Assembly: GCA_028877215.1 (NCBI GenBank)
Contig: JAPPFJ010000010.1
Coordinates: 62,001 to 126,000 of the forward strand
DNA: 64,000 nt
Reading direction: 5' to 3'
Origin: Gemmatimonadota bacterium
Lineage (GTDB): Bacteria > Latescibacterota > UBA2968 > GCA-2709665
Shown here: positions 50,903 through 59,711 of the stretch, piece by piece
Numbering within the stretch: position 1 is the stretch's first letter
Layout: the number at the start of each line of letters is the position of its first letter
The notes under the pieces: generated by a model
The model's input: the letters and a program-made list of their open reading frames with translations, nothing else
Told to the model about the DNA's origin: nothing
The model's database searches: none
Made by a program: the position numbers and the translations under genes

Positions 50903-53083
50903 CTACCTTACGAACAGCATGTCGCGGTACGTCGGCAGCGGCCACAGATCGTCCGGGATCACTTTCTCCAATCGGTCCGCCACCTCGCGCACCGCATTCA
51001 TCGCCGGAATCACATTGTCGTGCATGTGGACCACCTTGGTCGACATCTCGTCTCCGCCGAGTTCCTCATTTTGCGTGTCCAGCTCGTCCAGCGCATCGTT
51101 GAATTCATCGATCAAGCCGGAAACCCGCATGATGTTGCTTTCGAGACCCTTCGTGGAACCGCCCGCCTGCTTCGTCTCGTTCCGCGTGGACGTGAGCTGC
51201 TTCAGATAGGTGACCGCGGCAGGCAGGATCATGCAGCGGGCCATGTGCGCCGCCGTTTCGCCTTCGATATTGATCTTGATGAAGTACTGCTCGGTGAGTA
51301 CCTCCAGCCTCGCCCCCAGTTCGCGTGGCGTCATGACGCCGTACTTGTCGAAAAGCTCCTCGTTCCGGGGAGAGCCGAGCGCAACCAGCGCATCTACCGC
51401 CGAGCCCGCGTTGTGCAGCCCGCGGCGCGCGGCCTCCTCGACCCACTCGGTTGCGTAATTGTCGCCATTGAAAATGATCCGCTTGAAGGACGGGATCTCG
51501 TTGGCCAACAGCGTCCAGAGCGCGTCCTCGATCGTGGTGCCGGCTTCGACGATCGGCTCCAGCAGCTCCGTCCAATTGTCGATTGCCTCCGCTACGATCG
51601 TGTTGAGGACGGTTGCCGGCAGCGAGATATTCGCCGACGAGCCAACCGCGCGGAACTCGAACTTGTTCCCGGTGAAGGCAAAGGGAGACGTGCGGTTCCG
51701 GTCTCCGGAATGGCGCGTAAGGTCAGGGAGGACGTTGACTCCCAGGCCGAGGAGCCCGTCGTGTTCCCGCTTCTCCGCCTTTCCCGATTCCTCAAGCTGG
51801 TTGAATATGTCTTCGAGCTGGCTGCCCAGAAACACCGAGATGATCGACGGCGGGGCTTCATTCGCGCCCAGACGGTGATCGTTCCCGGCGCTGGAGACGC
51901 TGGCCAGGAGCAGGTCCTGGTGCTGCTCGACCGCACTCATCACCGCGGTACAGAAGAACAGGAACATCAGGTTGTCGTGCGGCGTGTCCCCCGGATCCAT
52001 CAGGTTACGTTCCGAAGTGCCGAAGGACCAGTTCAGGTGCTTGCCGCTCCCGTTGATCCCGGCGAAGGGTTTTTCATGCAAGAGGCAGATGAATCCGTAG
52101 CTGCGCGCGCTTCGCTCCAGGATCCTCATCATCAGCTGCTGATGATCCGACGCCACGTTCGCGTTCTCGTAAACCGGCGCCATCTCGTATTGCCCCGGCG
52201 CCACCTCGTTATGGCGCGTCTTCATCGGCACGCCCAGCCGGTACAGGTCCATCTCGATGGACTGGATGCACGCCAACACTCGCTCGTGGATCTGTCCGAA
52301 ATAGTGGTCGTCGAGTTCCTGCCCCCTCGGAGGTTTTGCCCCGAATAGTGTTCGCCCAGAGGTCATGAGGTCGGGTCTACGGTAGTAGAACTCGCGGTCG
52401 ACGAGAAAGAACTCCTGCTCGGGACCGAGGCTGGCCGTTACCATCCCGGCGTCGATACCGAAGAGTTTGAGCGCTCGTCGCGTGACCCGGTCGAGTGCGT
52501 CCATTGACCGGAGCAGCGGAATCTTGGCATCAAGACTCTCTCCCGTCCAGCTTGAAAATGCAGTGGGAATGCACAGGTACGTTGCCGACTCGCCGCCCAT
52601 TATAAAAGCGGGAGAGGTAGGATCCCAGGCCGTGTAGCCACGTGCCTCGAAGGTTGCCCGTAGGCCTCCCGAGGGGAACGACGACGCGTCCGGCTCACCC
52701 TGGACCAGTTCCTCGCCGCCGAACTCGGTGATGGCGCGGGCATCAGCGCCCACCTTCAGGAAGGAGTCGTGCTTCTCGGCTGTGTGCCCCGTGAGCGGCT
52801 GGAACCAGTGCGTGTAATGGGTCGCGCCCATGGAGAGCGCCCAGTCTTTCATCGCAGCAGCCACCGTGTCTGCGATATCGGAATCGAGTTGCTTTCCGTG
52901 GCGAATCGTCCGAACGAGCCTATTGAAGACGTTTTCCGGGAGCCTGGACTGCATTTCGTTGAGTCCGAATGTGTCTTTGCCGAAGATGTCAGGCAGAAGG
53001 TCGCGGTCGCCCGATCGGGATTCCGGCTTTCGGTCCCAGGTTTTAGCGGCACTGACGGAATCGAAGCGTCTTTGGATCCTCAT
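50903..53083 (-). CDS. glnN: Glutamine synthetase type III (GlnN)
   Basis: ATP-dependent synthesis of glutamine from glutamate and ammonia, a central nitrogen-assimilation step. About 726 residues, typical of the large dodecameric type III enzyme. Signatures: the N-terminal GS III domain with THYTHWFQPLTG and EKHDSF, the metal-site Glu in LGPEQEFFLVDRE, the KTRHNEVAPGQYEMAPVYEN segment, the nucleotide/His region GKHLNWSFGT and HRLGANEAPPSIISVFLG, and the C-terminal type III extension ending PTYRDMLFVR. The ATG at 53083 is favoured because AAGGA lies 11 bases before it; the ATG four codons upstream is too near. A 6-bp hairpin (53126-53141) lies in the leader. Confidence 0.96.
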   Translation of the reverse strand: MRIQRRFDSVSAAKTWDRKPESRSGDRDLLPDIFGKDTFGLNEMQSRLPENVFNRLVRTIRHGKQLDSDIADTVAAAMKDWALSMGATHYTHWFQPLTGHTAEKHDSFLKVGADARAITEFGGEELVQGEPDASSFPSGGLRATFEARGYTAWDPTSPAFIMGGESATYLCIPTAFSSWTGESLDAKIPLLRSMDALDRVTRRALKLFGIDAGMVTASLGPEQEFFLVDREFYYRRPDLMTSGRTLFGAKPPRGQELDDHYFGQIHERVLACIQSIEMDLYRLGVPMKTRHNEVAPGQYEMAPVYENANVASDHQQLMMRILERSARSYGFICLLHEKPFAGINGSGKHLNWSFGTSERNLMDPGDTPHDNLMFLFFCTAVMSAVEQHQDLLLASVSSAGNDHRLGANEAPPSIISVFLGSQLEDIFNQLEESGKAEKREHDGLLGLGVNVLPDLTRHSGDRNRTSPFAFTGNKFEFRAVGSSANISLPATVLNTIVAEAIDNWTELLEPIVEAGTTIEDALWTLLANEIPSFKRIIFNGDNYATEWVEEAARRGLHNAGSAVDALVALGSPRNEELFDKYGVMTPRELGARLEVLTEQYFIKINIEGETAAHMARCMILPAAVTYLKQLTSTRNETKQAGGSTKGLESNIMRVSGLIDEFNDALDELDTQNEELGGDEMSTKVVHMHDNVIPAMNAVREVADRLEKVIPDDLWPLPTYRDMLFVR

Positions 53084-53231
53084 TGTGAATGCCATCCTTA
53101 TGAAACGGTGTGGGTGTGGTTTACAGCCGCGTCAGCGCGGCGAGTGGATTATGCTCTTCGGCAGCGGTCGATATCGCGGATCTTCCGTACGGATTCATCC
53201 CTCTTCGTCCGTTCCAATATCCGATAATTGC

Positions 53232-54695
53232 CTAGGCGAACCAGTACGAATAAAGATCCGCCTGCCTGAGGTAGAACTTCAGCCTGATTTCCTTACCCTT
53301 CAGCGGCTCCAGATCCGTCCGCTCAATCCACGTCAGCCGATGGGAGATCGCGTCTCCGTCCAGCGTGGCGCACCGGACCACGGCGTATTCCGGCGCGTGG
53401 TAACCATCCTGTTCGATAACGGAGACCGCGAGTTCACCGCCTCTGGCATCCGCGTTCACATGGAGTGAGCCTCCCGGACATATCATCGGCTCCGTAAACA
53501 CCCACCCCGCCTGTTCTCCTGCAGCCAGACTCACGAACCCGTCGCGGCGAAGTCGCGCAAGCCCCGGAAGTTTCGTGTAGGACAAGCCGTGGCCATGCAC
53601 GGCCATTCCGTAGTAAAACCAGAGTTCATCACCGACGACCACCGGCGAGCTGCATGGCCAGATGACTCCGGAGTCCAGGCCTCCCGGAGTCGTGTCCAGA
53701 AACGGCACGCGACCCTCTGGCCGATTCCAGTGAACTCCGTCCCGGCTCGTTACCAGCTCAATGTAGCACCGACCCAGCATCGCGGAATGTGCCGGCCAGT
53801 CCGGCAGCCGGTAGGGGAACCGCTTGGGGCGCTCTTCGGCAAACCCTTCATGTACGCAAAGCAACCCAACGTACATCCCTTCGTAGAAGAACGCGCCGAT
53901 CGTCTGGAATTCTGTCCCGGCCGGATCGTCGGCGTCCGGCGCGAGTACCGTTTCGAGTTCGGTCCACCCGCTCAGATCCTCGCTCTCGCTTCTGGCGATC
54001 AGACGAATCGCGAGGCCCTCCGGATCGATCACTTCGTCAGGACGGGCGACCTGCGGGCGGAAATAGGCTACGTAGCGTCCGATGTTCTCGTCCCACCCCG
54101 CCATGCAGTTCAGCCCGTCGGAATGCCCGATACGGCTGGGTACGCGTGCCCTTTGCACGCCGGACCACGACACGCCGTCGGGCGAGAAGCTGATATTGTG
54201 GGGGTAATACAACATCTTGTATCTGCGGGCGTCGTCCGATTCGTGCTCGTCGATAACGACGCTCGGCAAACTCCCCGGCGGCTCGAATAAGACGTTATTT
54301 TCCACACTCCCATTGATCTCAACCCGATTCAATGCCGGAAGCCGCCAGTGAATGCCGTTATGGGACTCCGCGTAGGCCACCACAGGCGTCCCGCCCCCGT
54401 ATCCGAAGTCCCTGATTCCCGGAGGCTTCGTCTGGTAATACATCTGAAACAACCCGGAGGGGCCACGAACCACCGACGTGGGCGTCAGGTCAGGGTTGAG
54501 CTTCGGGACGCCACCCTCACGCGGTACCCGGTCCTCCTCGTACCGCACGCCCTCCCGCGCGTCGTGAAACTGATTGCCGACGAGCAGAGGATTCCCGACG
54601 TATTTGACCGGCGAGTGGTATTGCCGCGACACACGAAGGGTCTCCGCGACCCCCTCGTCATCCAGAAACAGTTGGCGGTTGTCATTTGCCGACAT
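53232..54695 (-). CDS. Glycoside-hydrolase-like beta-propeller protein
   Basis: A 487-residue protein related to five-bladed-propeller (GH32/43/68-like) proteins. The start RQLFLDDEGVAETLRVSRQY then HSPVKYVGNPLL is common to a family abundant in Planctomycetes and Latescibacteria-like genomes. Propeller repeats include FQMYYQTKPPGIRDFGYGGG, VVAYAESHNGIHWRLP, HNISFSPDGVSWSG and LVTSRDGVHWNRPEG, all Asp-box-like turns (S.DG..W). The acidic catalytic residues of GH32/43 were not identified with certainty. The ATG 54695 was chosen over an upstream TTG. No signal peptide. Role in oligosaccharide handling is likely but unproven. Confidence 0.72.
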   Translation of the reverse strand: MSANDNRQLFLDDEGVAETLRVSRQYHSPVKYVGNPLLVGNQFHDAREGVRYEEDRVPREGGVPKLNPDLTPTSVVRGPSGLFQMYYQTKPPGIRDFGYGGGTPVVAYAESHNGIHWRLPALNRVEINGSVENNVLFEPPGSLPSVVIDEHESDDARRYKMLYYPHNISFSPDGVSWSGVQRARVPSRIGHSDGLNCMAGWDENIGRYVAYFRPQVARPDEVIDPEGLAIRLIARSESEDLSGWTELETVLAPDADDPAGTEFQTIGAFFYEGMYVGLLCVHEGFAEERPKRFPYRLPDWPAHSAMLGRCYIELVTSRDGVHWNRPEGRVPFLDTTPGGLDSGVIWPCSSPVVVGDELWFYYGMAVHGHGLSYTKLPGLARLRRDGFVSLAAGEQAGWVFTEPMICPGGSLHVNADARGGELAVSVIEQDGYHAPEYAVVRCATLDGDAISHRLTWIERTDLEPLKGKEIRLKFYLRQADLYSYWFA

Positions 54696-54751
54696 GAAAT
54701 AATCCAACAGGAATGGAGATCAATCAGTAAAAACGGCCGAGGTCAGGGTCT

Positions 54752-54949
54752 TTGTTCCACTCGCTCCTGCCGACACGCAATTTGGCGTCTAAGTTGGGAC
54801 TTGTCAACGGGTATCGCTTCCAGATCATGAAAAAGGGTCGGGAGATCCCGACCTTGGACACGTTCTGCGACTCGTTAAATTGTGATCTGAAGACAATTGT
54901 CAAGAATACCACACTATTTTCGGGACAGACCGATGGTCAAGCGCGATAG
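54752..54949 (+). pseudogene. XRE-type helix-turn-helix fragment
   Basis: A 65-codon frame containing LASKLGLVNGYRFQIMKKGR followed by EIPTLDTFCDSLNCDLKTIV. This fits the second half of a Cro/C1-type HTH domain (LA.KLG...Y...IE.GKR.P.LDTL..IA.AL..DL). The first helix is not preserved in frame, the start is only a TTG without ribosome site, and the C terminus is short, so it is probably the decayed remnant of a small regulator. The surrounding 54696-55004 holds nothing else recognisable. Confidence 0.4.
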
Positions 54950-55004
54950 ACTGGCCCCAATCCACTTGAGTGCTTCCGTGCCGTGCACCGGAACAGGTCC
55001 TTTT

Positions 55005-57560
55005 CTACCCCCCCGCAGCCATCCCGAAGACCGCGGCGAAGAGGATGAAATCCGCGAAGCTGATCTGTTCATCGCCGTTCAGGTCCAGATTTGGTTTGAA
55101 ATTCGGATCGCCGGCGCCGGTGCCGAAGCTACGGGCAAGAATCAGGAAATCCCCGAACCCGACGATCCCGTCTCGGTCGAAGTCAGCGCGTCGCGGATCG
55201 GTCACTGGAGTATCTTCATAGACCGGCCGCCCTCGCACGGCGATCCCCCGCGGCCCGTCTTCCAGCGTGAGCGTCTTGCGGATGAATCCCGATGCCGCAT
55301 CGATAAACAGCAGTTCGTTCGAGTCCTGGTTGGCCGCGTAGACGGTGTTGCCGTCGGCGGAAACGGCGACGTCGCGCGTTTCCCTCCCGCGCGAGGCCCA
55401 CTTGAGAATAACGCGATTCAGTTCCGTGTTGATAACGAGCACCCTTGCGTTGGTCCGGTCCGTGGCATAGAGGCGTTTCCCGTCAGGCGAAAGGGCAAGC
55501 CGGAAGACGCTCGCGGCCGGCTGGTCGATTTCACTGACGACCTCGTTCGTTTCGGTATCGATAACCGAAACGCCGGCCCCGTCGCCGCTGCGTCCAAATC
55601 TGGAAACGTAGAGGCGGTCACCGGACGGAGAGAGCAGCAGGGACCGCGGAGAGACCGGCACGTCGATCCGGTGGGTCACCCGCCCGGCTTCGATATCCAC
55701 AACCATGACCTGATTCCCGTCTATATCCGCCGCGTATAACCACTTTTCATTCGGGTCCACCGCGATGCCAAATGGACCCCGTGACTGTTCCCCTGCACTC
55801 GAAACGGGCGTGGAAATGCGCCGCCGCTCCCGGAGGCTGCCGACTTCCACCACCGATACGGTCTGGTCCGCGGCATTGCTCACGTATACGCGCGACCCGT
55901 TTCGGGACATCGCCAGATCCAGCGGTTCACGCCCCACCCGAATGACCTGGACTTCATGCGTGGCCGTATCGATTGCCATCAGCTTGTTTTCAGAGCCGTC
56001 CGAATCAGCGCCGTTGTTCGCGACGTAGACATACCGCTCGTCGGGAGTCAACAATACGCTCAAAGGGTCGCCTCCCAGCGGTATCCGGGCCACTTCCCGG
56101 TCCAGACCCGTATCGTACACGGCCAGTTGCCGCGAACGACGCAGCGCCACGTACACGACCGGCTCGCCGGAGAGCGCCAGCACTTCAAAGCGGAGTGCCG
56201 GCAGTTCCTCGGCGGGATAGACCGTTTCATTGCCCTGATTGTCCTGCGCCCGGAAGCGGTAGGTAAACACGGTTCCGCGTTTCCGCCCGGGAAACTCGGC
56301 GGAATAAAACTGTCCATGTTCCGGCTGCAACACCAACGTCCGGACCGGTCCGCCGTCGATCCGGTAGTCGGCCTCGACCAGAGCAATCGGGTCCTCATCC
56401 AGAATGCGAATGTGAAGTCGATATGGCCCCGCCGGGCTCGGCGTGTTGTTCGGCAGAACGGTCGGATGAATATCCGGAAAGCCCGGAAGGGCCGTTCCCA
56501 GTGTAAAGTCGACCTCCGCCACACTCCTGCCGGGTGCGACGCGGACCACGTCGGCTACGTCCCGAATCGCCCGATTGTCGTAGTATTCATCAGGAAAGCC
56601 GGCTTCGAACTCGCTGTAAATGCCGCTGAAATTCCGCGTGGTTACCGATCCGCCCACCGGTTCGATGCCCACGTGATATTCACCGGGTGGGAGGCCCTTG
56701 ATTTCGTATTCCCCGTCTCCGCCGATCCCCCTGTTTTCACCGGTGGTTCCTGACAGGACGCCGGCGGCAAACTCACCGGTATCCGCGCGATATGCAACCA
56801 CGTGCACGCCAAATGCTCCGGAGCCGTCACGGCGCGTCACCCGTCCGGAGATTGCGCCGGTGGATGTGATCGCCTCCGTCGACGGATACAGAGCCGAAAC
56901 CCCCGCCCGATCGTCCGTCGTAAGGGTTCGTTCCTCTCCAAAGTAGAAGGGATACATCGATGGCCGAACGGTTCGATCTCCAGCCAGCGGCGAATGTGCA
57001 AGTCCCAGCAGGTGGCCGATCTCGTGGACCAGCACATCCTGCATATCCACCAGTCCGCCCTCCTGATCCGGATTTCCCGCCGAATAGGAATAGTCTCGAC
57101 CGTTGAAGACGATGTCCACGTCGGTTATGTGTCCCTGGACGTCCCAATTCATCCGCGCGAACGCAATTACGCCTCCACCTCCGCGTTCGGGGAAATTACT
57201 GGCGCTCCGGTCATAGACAATTACGTTTTTCCCGTCGGTGGTTGACACTTCCAGATTGCCGACGCCCCGGTTCCTGAACGAGGCGAATGAAATAGGAACC
57301 TCCTCCCAGGCTGCGAAGCTGTCGTTTACCAGGCGTCTCACATGTCTGTCCAGGAACGGAAACTGGTCAATCTTAAGCCAGAATTCTATCGCGCGCGCTT
57401 TTCCCGCCGACCATCGCACCGTGACAATCTGGCCCTGGCTGTTCCGGTGCATCTGAAACACGTAGGAAAACGCGGGGGTTGCCGGAAAGCACCCCGCCAG
57501 TACTGACGCGACAAGCCAGACGTACAATCGACGCGTCCTGTTTCCGATATTGTGTCTCAT
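55005..57560 (-). CDS. Matrixin-type metalloprotease lipoprotein with propeller and dockerin-like repeats
   Basis: An 851-residue exported zinc protease. The lipobox LAGC gives Cys24 as lipidated residue. The catalytic domain (about 30-225) has HEIGHLLGLAH, i.e. His179, Glu180, His183 and third ligand His189 (HExxHxxGxxH), followed by the Met-turn-like PSMYP and a Peptidase_M10 end (TTDDRAGVSALYP). A carboxypeptidase-regulatory-like beta domain (about 235-350) and an Ig-like segment follow, then a YVTN-type seven-bladed propeller (about 470-785; YVYVANNGADSDGS, RVYVSNAADQTVSVVEVG), then two EF-hand dockerin-like repeats (DFDRDGIVGFGDFL and DLNGDEQISFADFI). It is the last of the topA-to-protease gene group. 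Confidence 0.88.
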   Translation of the reverse strand: MRHNIGNRTRRLYVWLVASVLAGCFPATPAFSYVFQMHRNSQGQIVTVRWSAGKARAIEFWLKIDQFPFLDRHVRRLVNDSFAAWEEVPISFASFRNRGVGNLEVSTTDGKNVIVYDRSASNFPERGGGGVIAFARMNWDVQGHITDVDIVFNGRDYSYSAGNPDQEGGLVDMQDVLVHEIGHLLGLAHSPLAGDRTVRPSMYPFYFGEERTLTTDDRAGVSALYPSTEAITSTGAISGRVTRRDGSGAFGVHVVAYRADTGEFAAGVLSGTTGENRGIGGDGEYEIKGLPPGEYHVGIEPVGGSVTTRNFSGIYSEFEAGFPDEYYDNRAIRDVADVVRVAPGRSVAEVDFTLGTALPGFPDIHPTVLPNNTPSPAGPYRLHIRILDEDPIALVEADYRIDGGPVRTLVLQPEHGQFYSAEFPGRKRGTVFTYRFRAQDNQGNETVYPAEELPALRFEVLALSGEPVVYVALRRSRQLAVYDTGLDREVARIPLGGDPLSVLLTPDERYVYVANNGADSDGSENKLMAIDTATHEVQVIRVGREPLDLAMSRNGSRVYVSNAADQTVSVVEVGSLRERRRISTPVSSAGEQSRGPFGIAVDPNEKWLYAADIDGNQVMVVDIEAGRVTHRIDVPVSPRSLLLSPSGDRLYVSRFGRSGDGAGVSVIDTETNEVVSEIDQPAASVFRLALSPDGKRLYATDRTNARVLVINTELNRVILKWASRGRETRDVAVSADGNTVYAANQDSNELLFIDAASGFIRKTLTLEDGPRGIAVRGRPVYEDTPVTDPRRADFDRDGIVGFGDFLILARSFGTGAGDPNFKPNLDLNGDEQISFADFILFAAVFGMAAGG

Positions 57561-57563
57561 TAC

Positions 57564-57956
57564 TCAGTCCTGTTGTATCAGTACCGGTTCGGGCGTATCC
57601 TGATCCACGTACCACACCTCTTGCCGACCGTCTCCGTTCAGGTCCGCACGCGCTTCCGCAACGAACGTCGACCCTTCCACCGTCACACGATAACGGAACC
57701 TCCCGGGCACCTCGTTAAGCTTGAGAACCTCACCATTTTTTTCACTGTCTATGGGCAGATAAGTTCCATGTTCCTTCAAGTGGGCATGCTCCAGCCCGTA
57801 GATCAATTCGAGGTGCATTCGGGCGCGGGCGCGTTCGCTGTCATCCGGAGACCGAGCCGTAAGCCGATAGATCATCAGCCCGCAGAACAGTACCAGTATC
57901 AGGACCGGCGTGAGATGTTTCCCGATGGAAAGTCCTCGTTCAGATACATCGGGCAC
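57564..57956 (-). CDS. Membrane-anchored pilin-like small protein
   Basis: About 130 residues. The GTG at 57956 follows GGAG by 8 bases and lies 2 bases after the lipoprotein stop; an upstream start would overlap that gene. One transmembrane helix near the N terminus (TPVLILVLFCGLMIYRL) is followed by a long helix (DDSERARARMHLELIYGLEH) and a beta-rich tail with FRYRVTVEGSTFVAEARADL and NGDGRQEVWYVDQDTPEP. The helix-plus-sheet order recalls type IV pilin-like pseudopilins, but the prepilin peptidase motif (G|FxxxE) is not seen. NGDG could bind calcium. Function unknown; tightly linked to its neighbours. Confidence 0.65.
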   Translation of the reverse strand: MPDVSERGLSIGKHLTPVLILVLFCGLMIYRLTARSPDDSERARARMHLELIYGLEHAHLKEHGTYLPIDSEKNGEVLKLNEVPGRFRYRVTVEGSTFVAEARADLNGDGRQEVWYVDQDTPEPVLIQQD

Positions 57957-57958
57957 CG

Positions 57959-59707
57959 CTATTTCTCCTCTTCGAGCTTTGAAGACGTCCAAACGTAGAA
58001 ATTCAGGCGCTCCTCAGCGGTCGTCTCCCATCGGGAAACGACGCTTATTGTATCTTGAAGTGCGAACAAGGGTTCGGCGGCAACGAACGGTCTGACCGCA
58101 CCCGGCGACCAGGAACGGTTGCCGTCGAAGTCGACGAAAGCCAGCACCCGGTAATTCCCGGGTGGCAACCCATCCAGAGCGTATGAAGAGTCACCGGGCG
58201 CGACGGTGAGTGTATGCGTTTTTTCGGACGCGGAAATCGGCCGCGCCCGCACCACGACATGCGTCTTTGACGCGACAACCGACCCACTCAAGACACCCAG
58301 GTCCTCTGGCGACGCAACCGAAAACCTGAACACAATCTCGCCTTCGGCCGGGTTACCGGAAACATCCGTAACCAGGTCGGCCCGGGCCCGCAAAGCGTAT
58401 GACTTCCCGGAGTCCCAGGCCTGAAAGGGCCGGAATGCAAGCCGGTTGGGTAACGGCCACGAAAACCGTCCTTCAGGTGCGTCCGTGCTGTCGGAAACGA
58501 CCCAGAACCCAGGTTCCGTAACCGCGGACATCGCCTCGCTGAAATCGATACGTAACGCGGCATTCTCCGAAACGTGCCGAGCTTCAATTCCGGGGTCGAA
58601 GCGAACCGGAACCGGCGCCCGACGGTCAGGCCGTCCCTCGCCGCGCACCGTCACCGCCTCGCCGGGCGCGATCGGATTCCCGAATCGATCTTCGATCCCG
58701 CCCAACTCCACCCTGTATTCCGTTCCGGCAGTCTGCGGGCCGGTAACCAGCCACACCCGGCTGGAATCCTTCGCGTCCGGGTAGATCGCCTGCACCTCGA
58801 GCAATCCGTCGTCGCCGGTTATCCGGGGTGGCGAAAACAAAATCACGGGTTCGTCGAACCGCAGCGACAGGCGCCGCCGGTCAGGTGTCCGCGCAGAAAT
58901 AAAGTGCGGCGGCACGCTGTCACGCACCGCCATCTTCAGCAGGCTCAATTGCACCCGGCCGTCGCCTGATCCAAGCGGGATGTCCCCCGGCGGCACCGCC
59001 AGGGGCTCGCCGGGATTGTACGCCTGGTCGCGGTCGCCATCCTGGAATGCGAATATCCGGTACCGGCCTGCCCCCAATCTTACAAATCGATACGTCCCGT
59101 CGGCACCGGGTTGTGTCACGTAAGCGGGAGGGTCGGCCGCAGGATCGGGATCACCGGCGCCGGTCAGGTCATACGCCCATACGTAGACCTGTCTCCGCTT
59201 TCCGGTACTCAGGTGGACGCTTCCGTAGATTTCGCCACCACTCAACCGGTCGCCGGTGGAGAACGCGAAGCTGTAGGACGCCACCATACGGTTGAACGAC
59301 TCGTCTGAACTGCCGGCGCCAACCGAGACGACGTATGTACGATCCTCGCGGAGGCCTTCGCGTGGACGAATTTCAAGCTCCCGTCCGCGCCATCTGAAAT
59401 CCGGATCGGTGGAAAAGCGCGGCGAAATGAATATCGCGCGCGTCACCGATCGGCGGTTCATGGATTCACTGAACCCGATTCGAATGCGGGTATCCGTTCC
59501 CACGCCCACGGAATCGGCCGCCGGCGTCGTGTGGACAACCCGCGGCGGGGTCGCATCCGGTGGACCGCCGGGCGGCGGTCTGGGGTTCGCGCACGCGGCT
59601 GCGAGAAGCGGCAAGAGGCCCACCAGAACACGAGCCGTCTTCTTCCGGATGGAAAAAGCCAGACGTACCGTGAATGGCCATCCGCCGACCTCCTTGTCCG
59701 TTCTCAC
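57959..59707 (-). CDS. Ig-like (SbsA/Big_5) domain lipoprotein
   Basis: A 582-residue exported protein with a lipobox-like LLAAAC (Cys39). An Ig-like 'Big_5' domain follows directly (about 55-150): ATPPRVVHTTPAADSVGVGT, RIRIGFSESMNRRSVTRAIF. Carboxypeptidase-regulatory-like regions occur at about 160-255 and again near the C terminus (SYALDGLPPGNYRVLAFVDF). A second Big_5-like unit is near 370-470 (RIDFSEAMSAVT). This organisation is known from conserved lipoproteins of Bacteroidetes and neighbouring phyla with no defined function. It starts 4 bases after the xerC stop and is followed by the pilin-like gene, so xerC, this gene and the two downstream form one transcription unit. Confidence 0.78.
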   Translation of the reverse strand: MRTDKEVGGWPFTVRLAFSIRKKTARVLVGLLPLLAAACANPRPPPGGPPDATPPRVVHTTPAADSVGVGTDTRIRIGFSESMNRRSVTRAIFISPRFSTDPDFRWRGRELEIRPREGLREDRTYVVSVGAGSSDESFNRMVASYSFAFSTGDRLSGGEIYGSVHLSTGKRRQVYVWAYDLTGAGDPDPAADPPAYVTQPGADGTYRFVRLGAGRYRIFAFQDGDRDQAYNPGEPLAVPPGDIPLGSGDGRVQLSLLKMAVRDSVPPHFISARTPDRRRLSLRFDEPVILFSPPRITGDDGLLEVQAIYPDAKDSSRVWLVTGPQTAGTEYRVELGGIEDRFGNPIAPGEAVTVRGEGRPDRRAPVPVRFDPGIEARHVSENAALRIDFSEAMSAVTEPGFWVVSDSTDAPEGRFSWPLPNRLAFRPFQAWDSGKSYALRARADLVTDVSGNPAEGEIVFRFSVASPEDLGVLSGSVVASKTHVVVRARPISASEKTHTLTVAPGDSSYALDGLPPGNYRVLAFVDFDGNRSWSPGAVRPFVAAEPLFALQDTISVVSRWETTAEERLNFYVWTSSKLEEEK

Positions 59708-59711
59708 GTCG

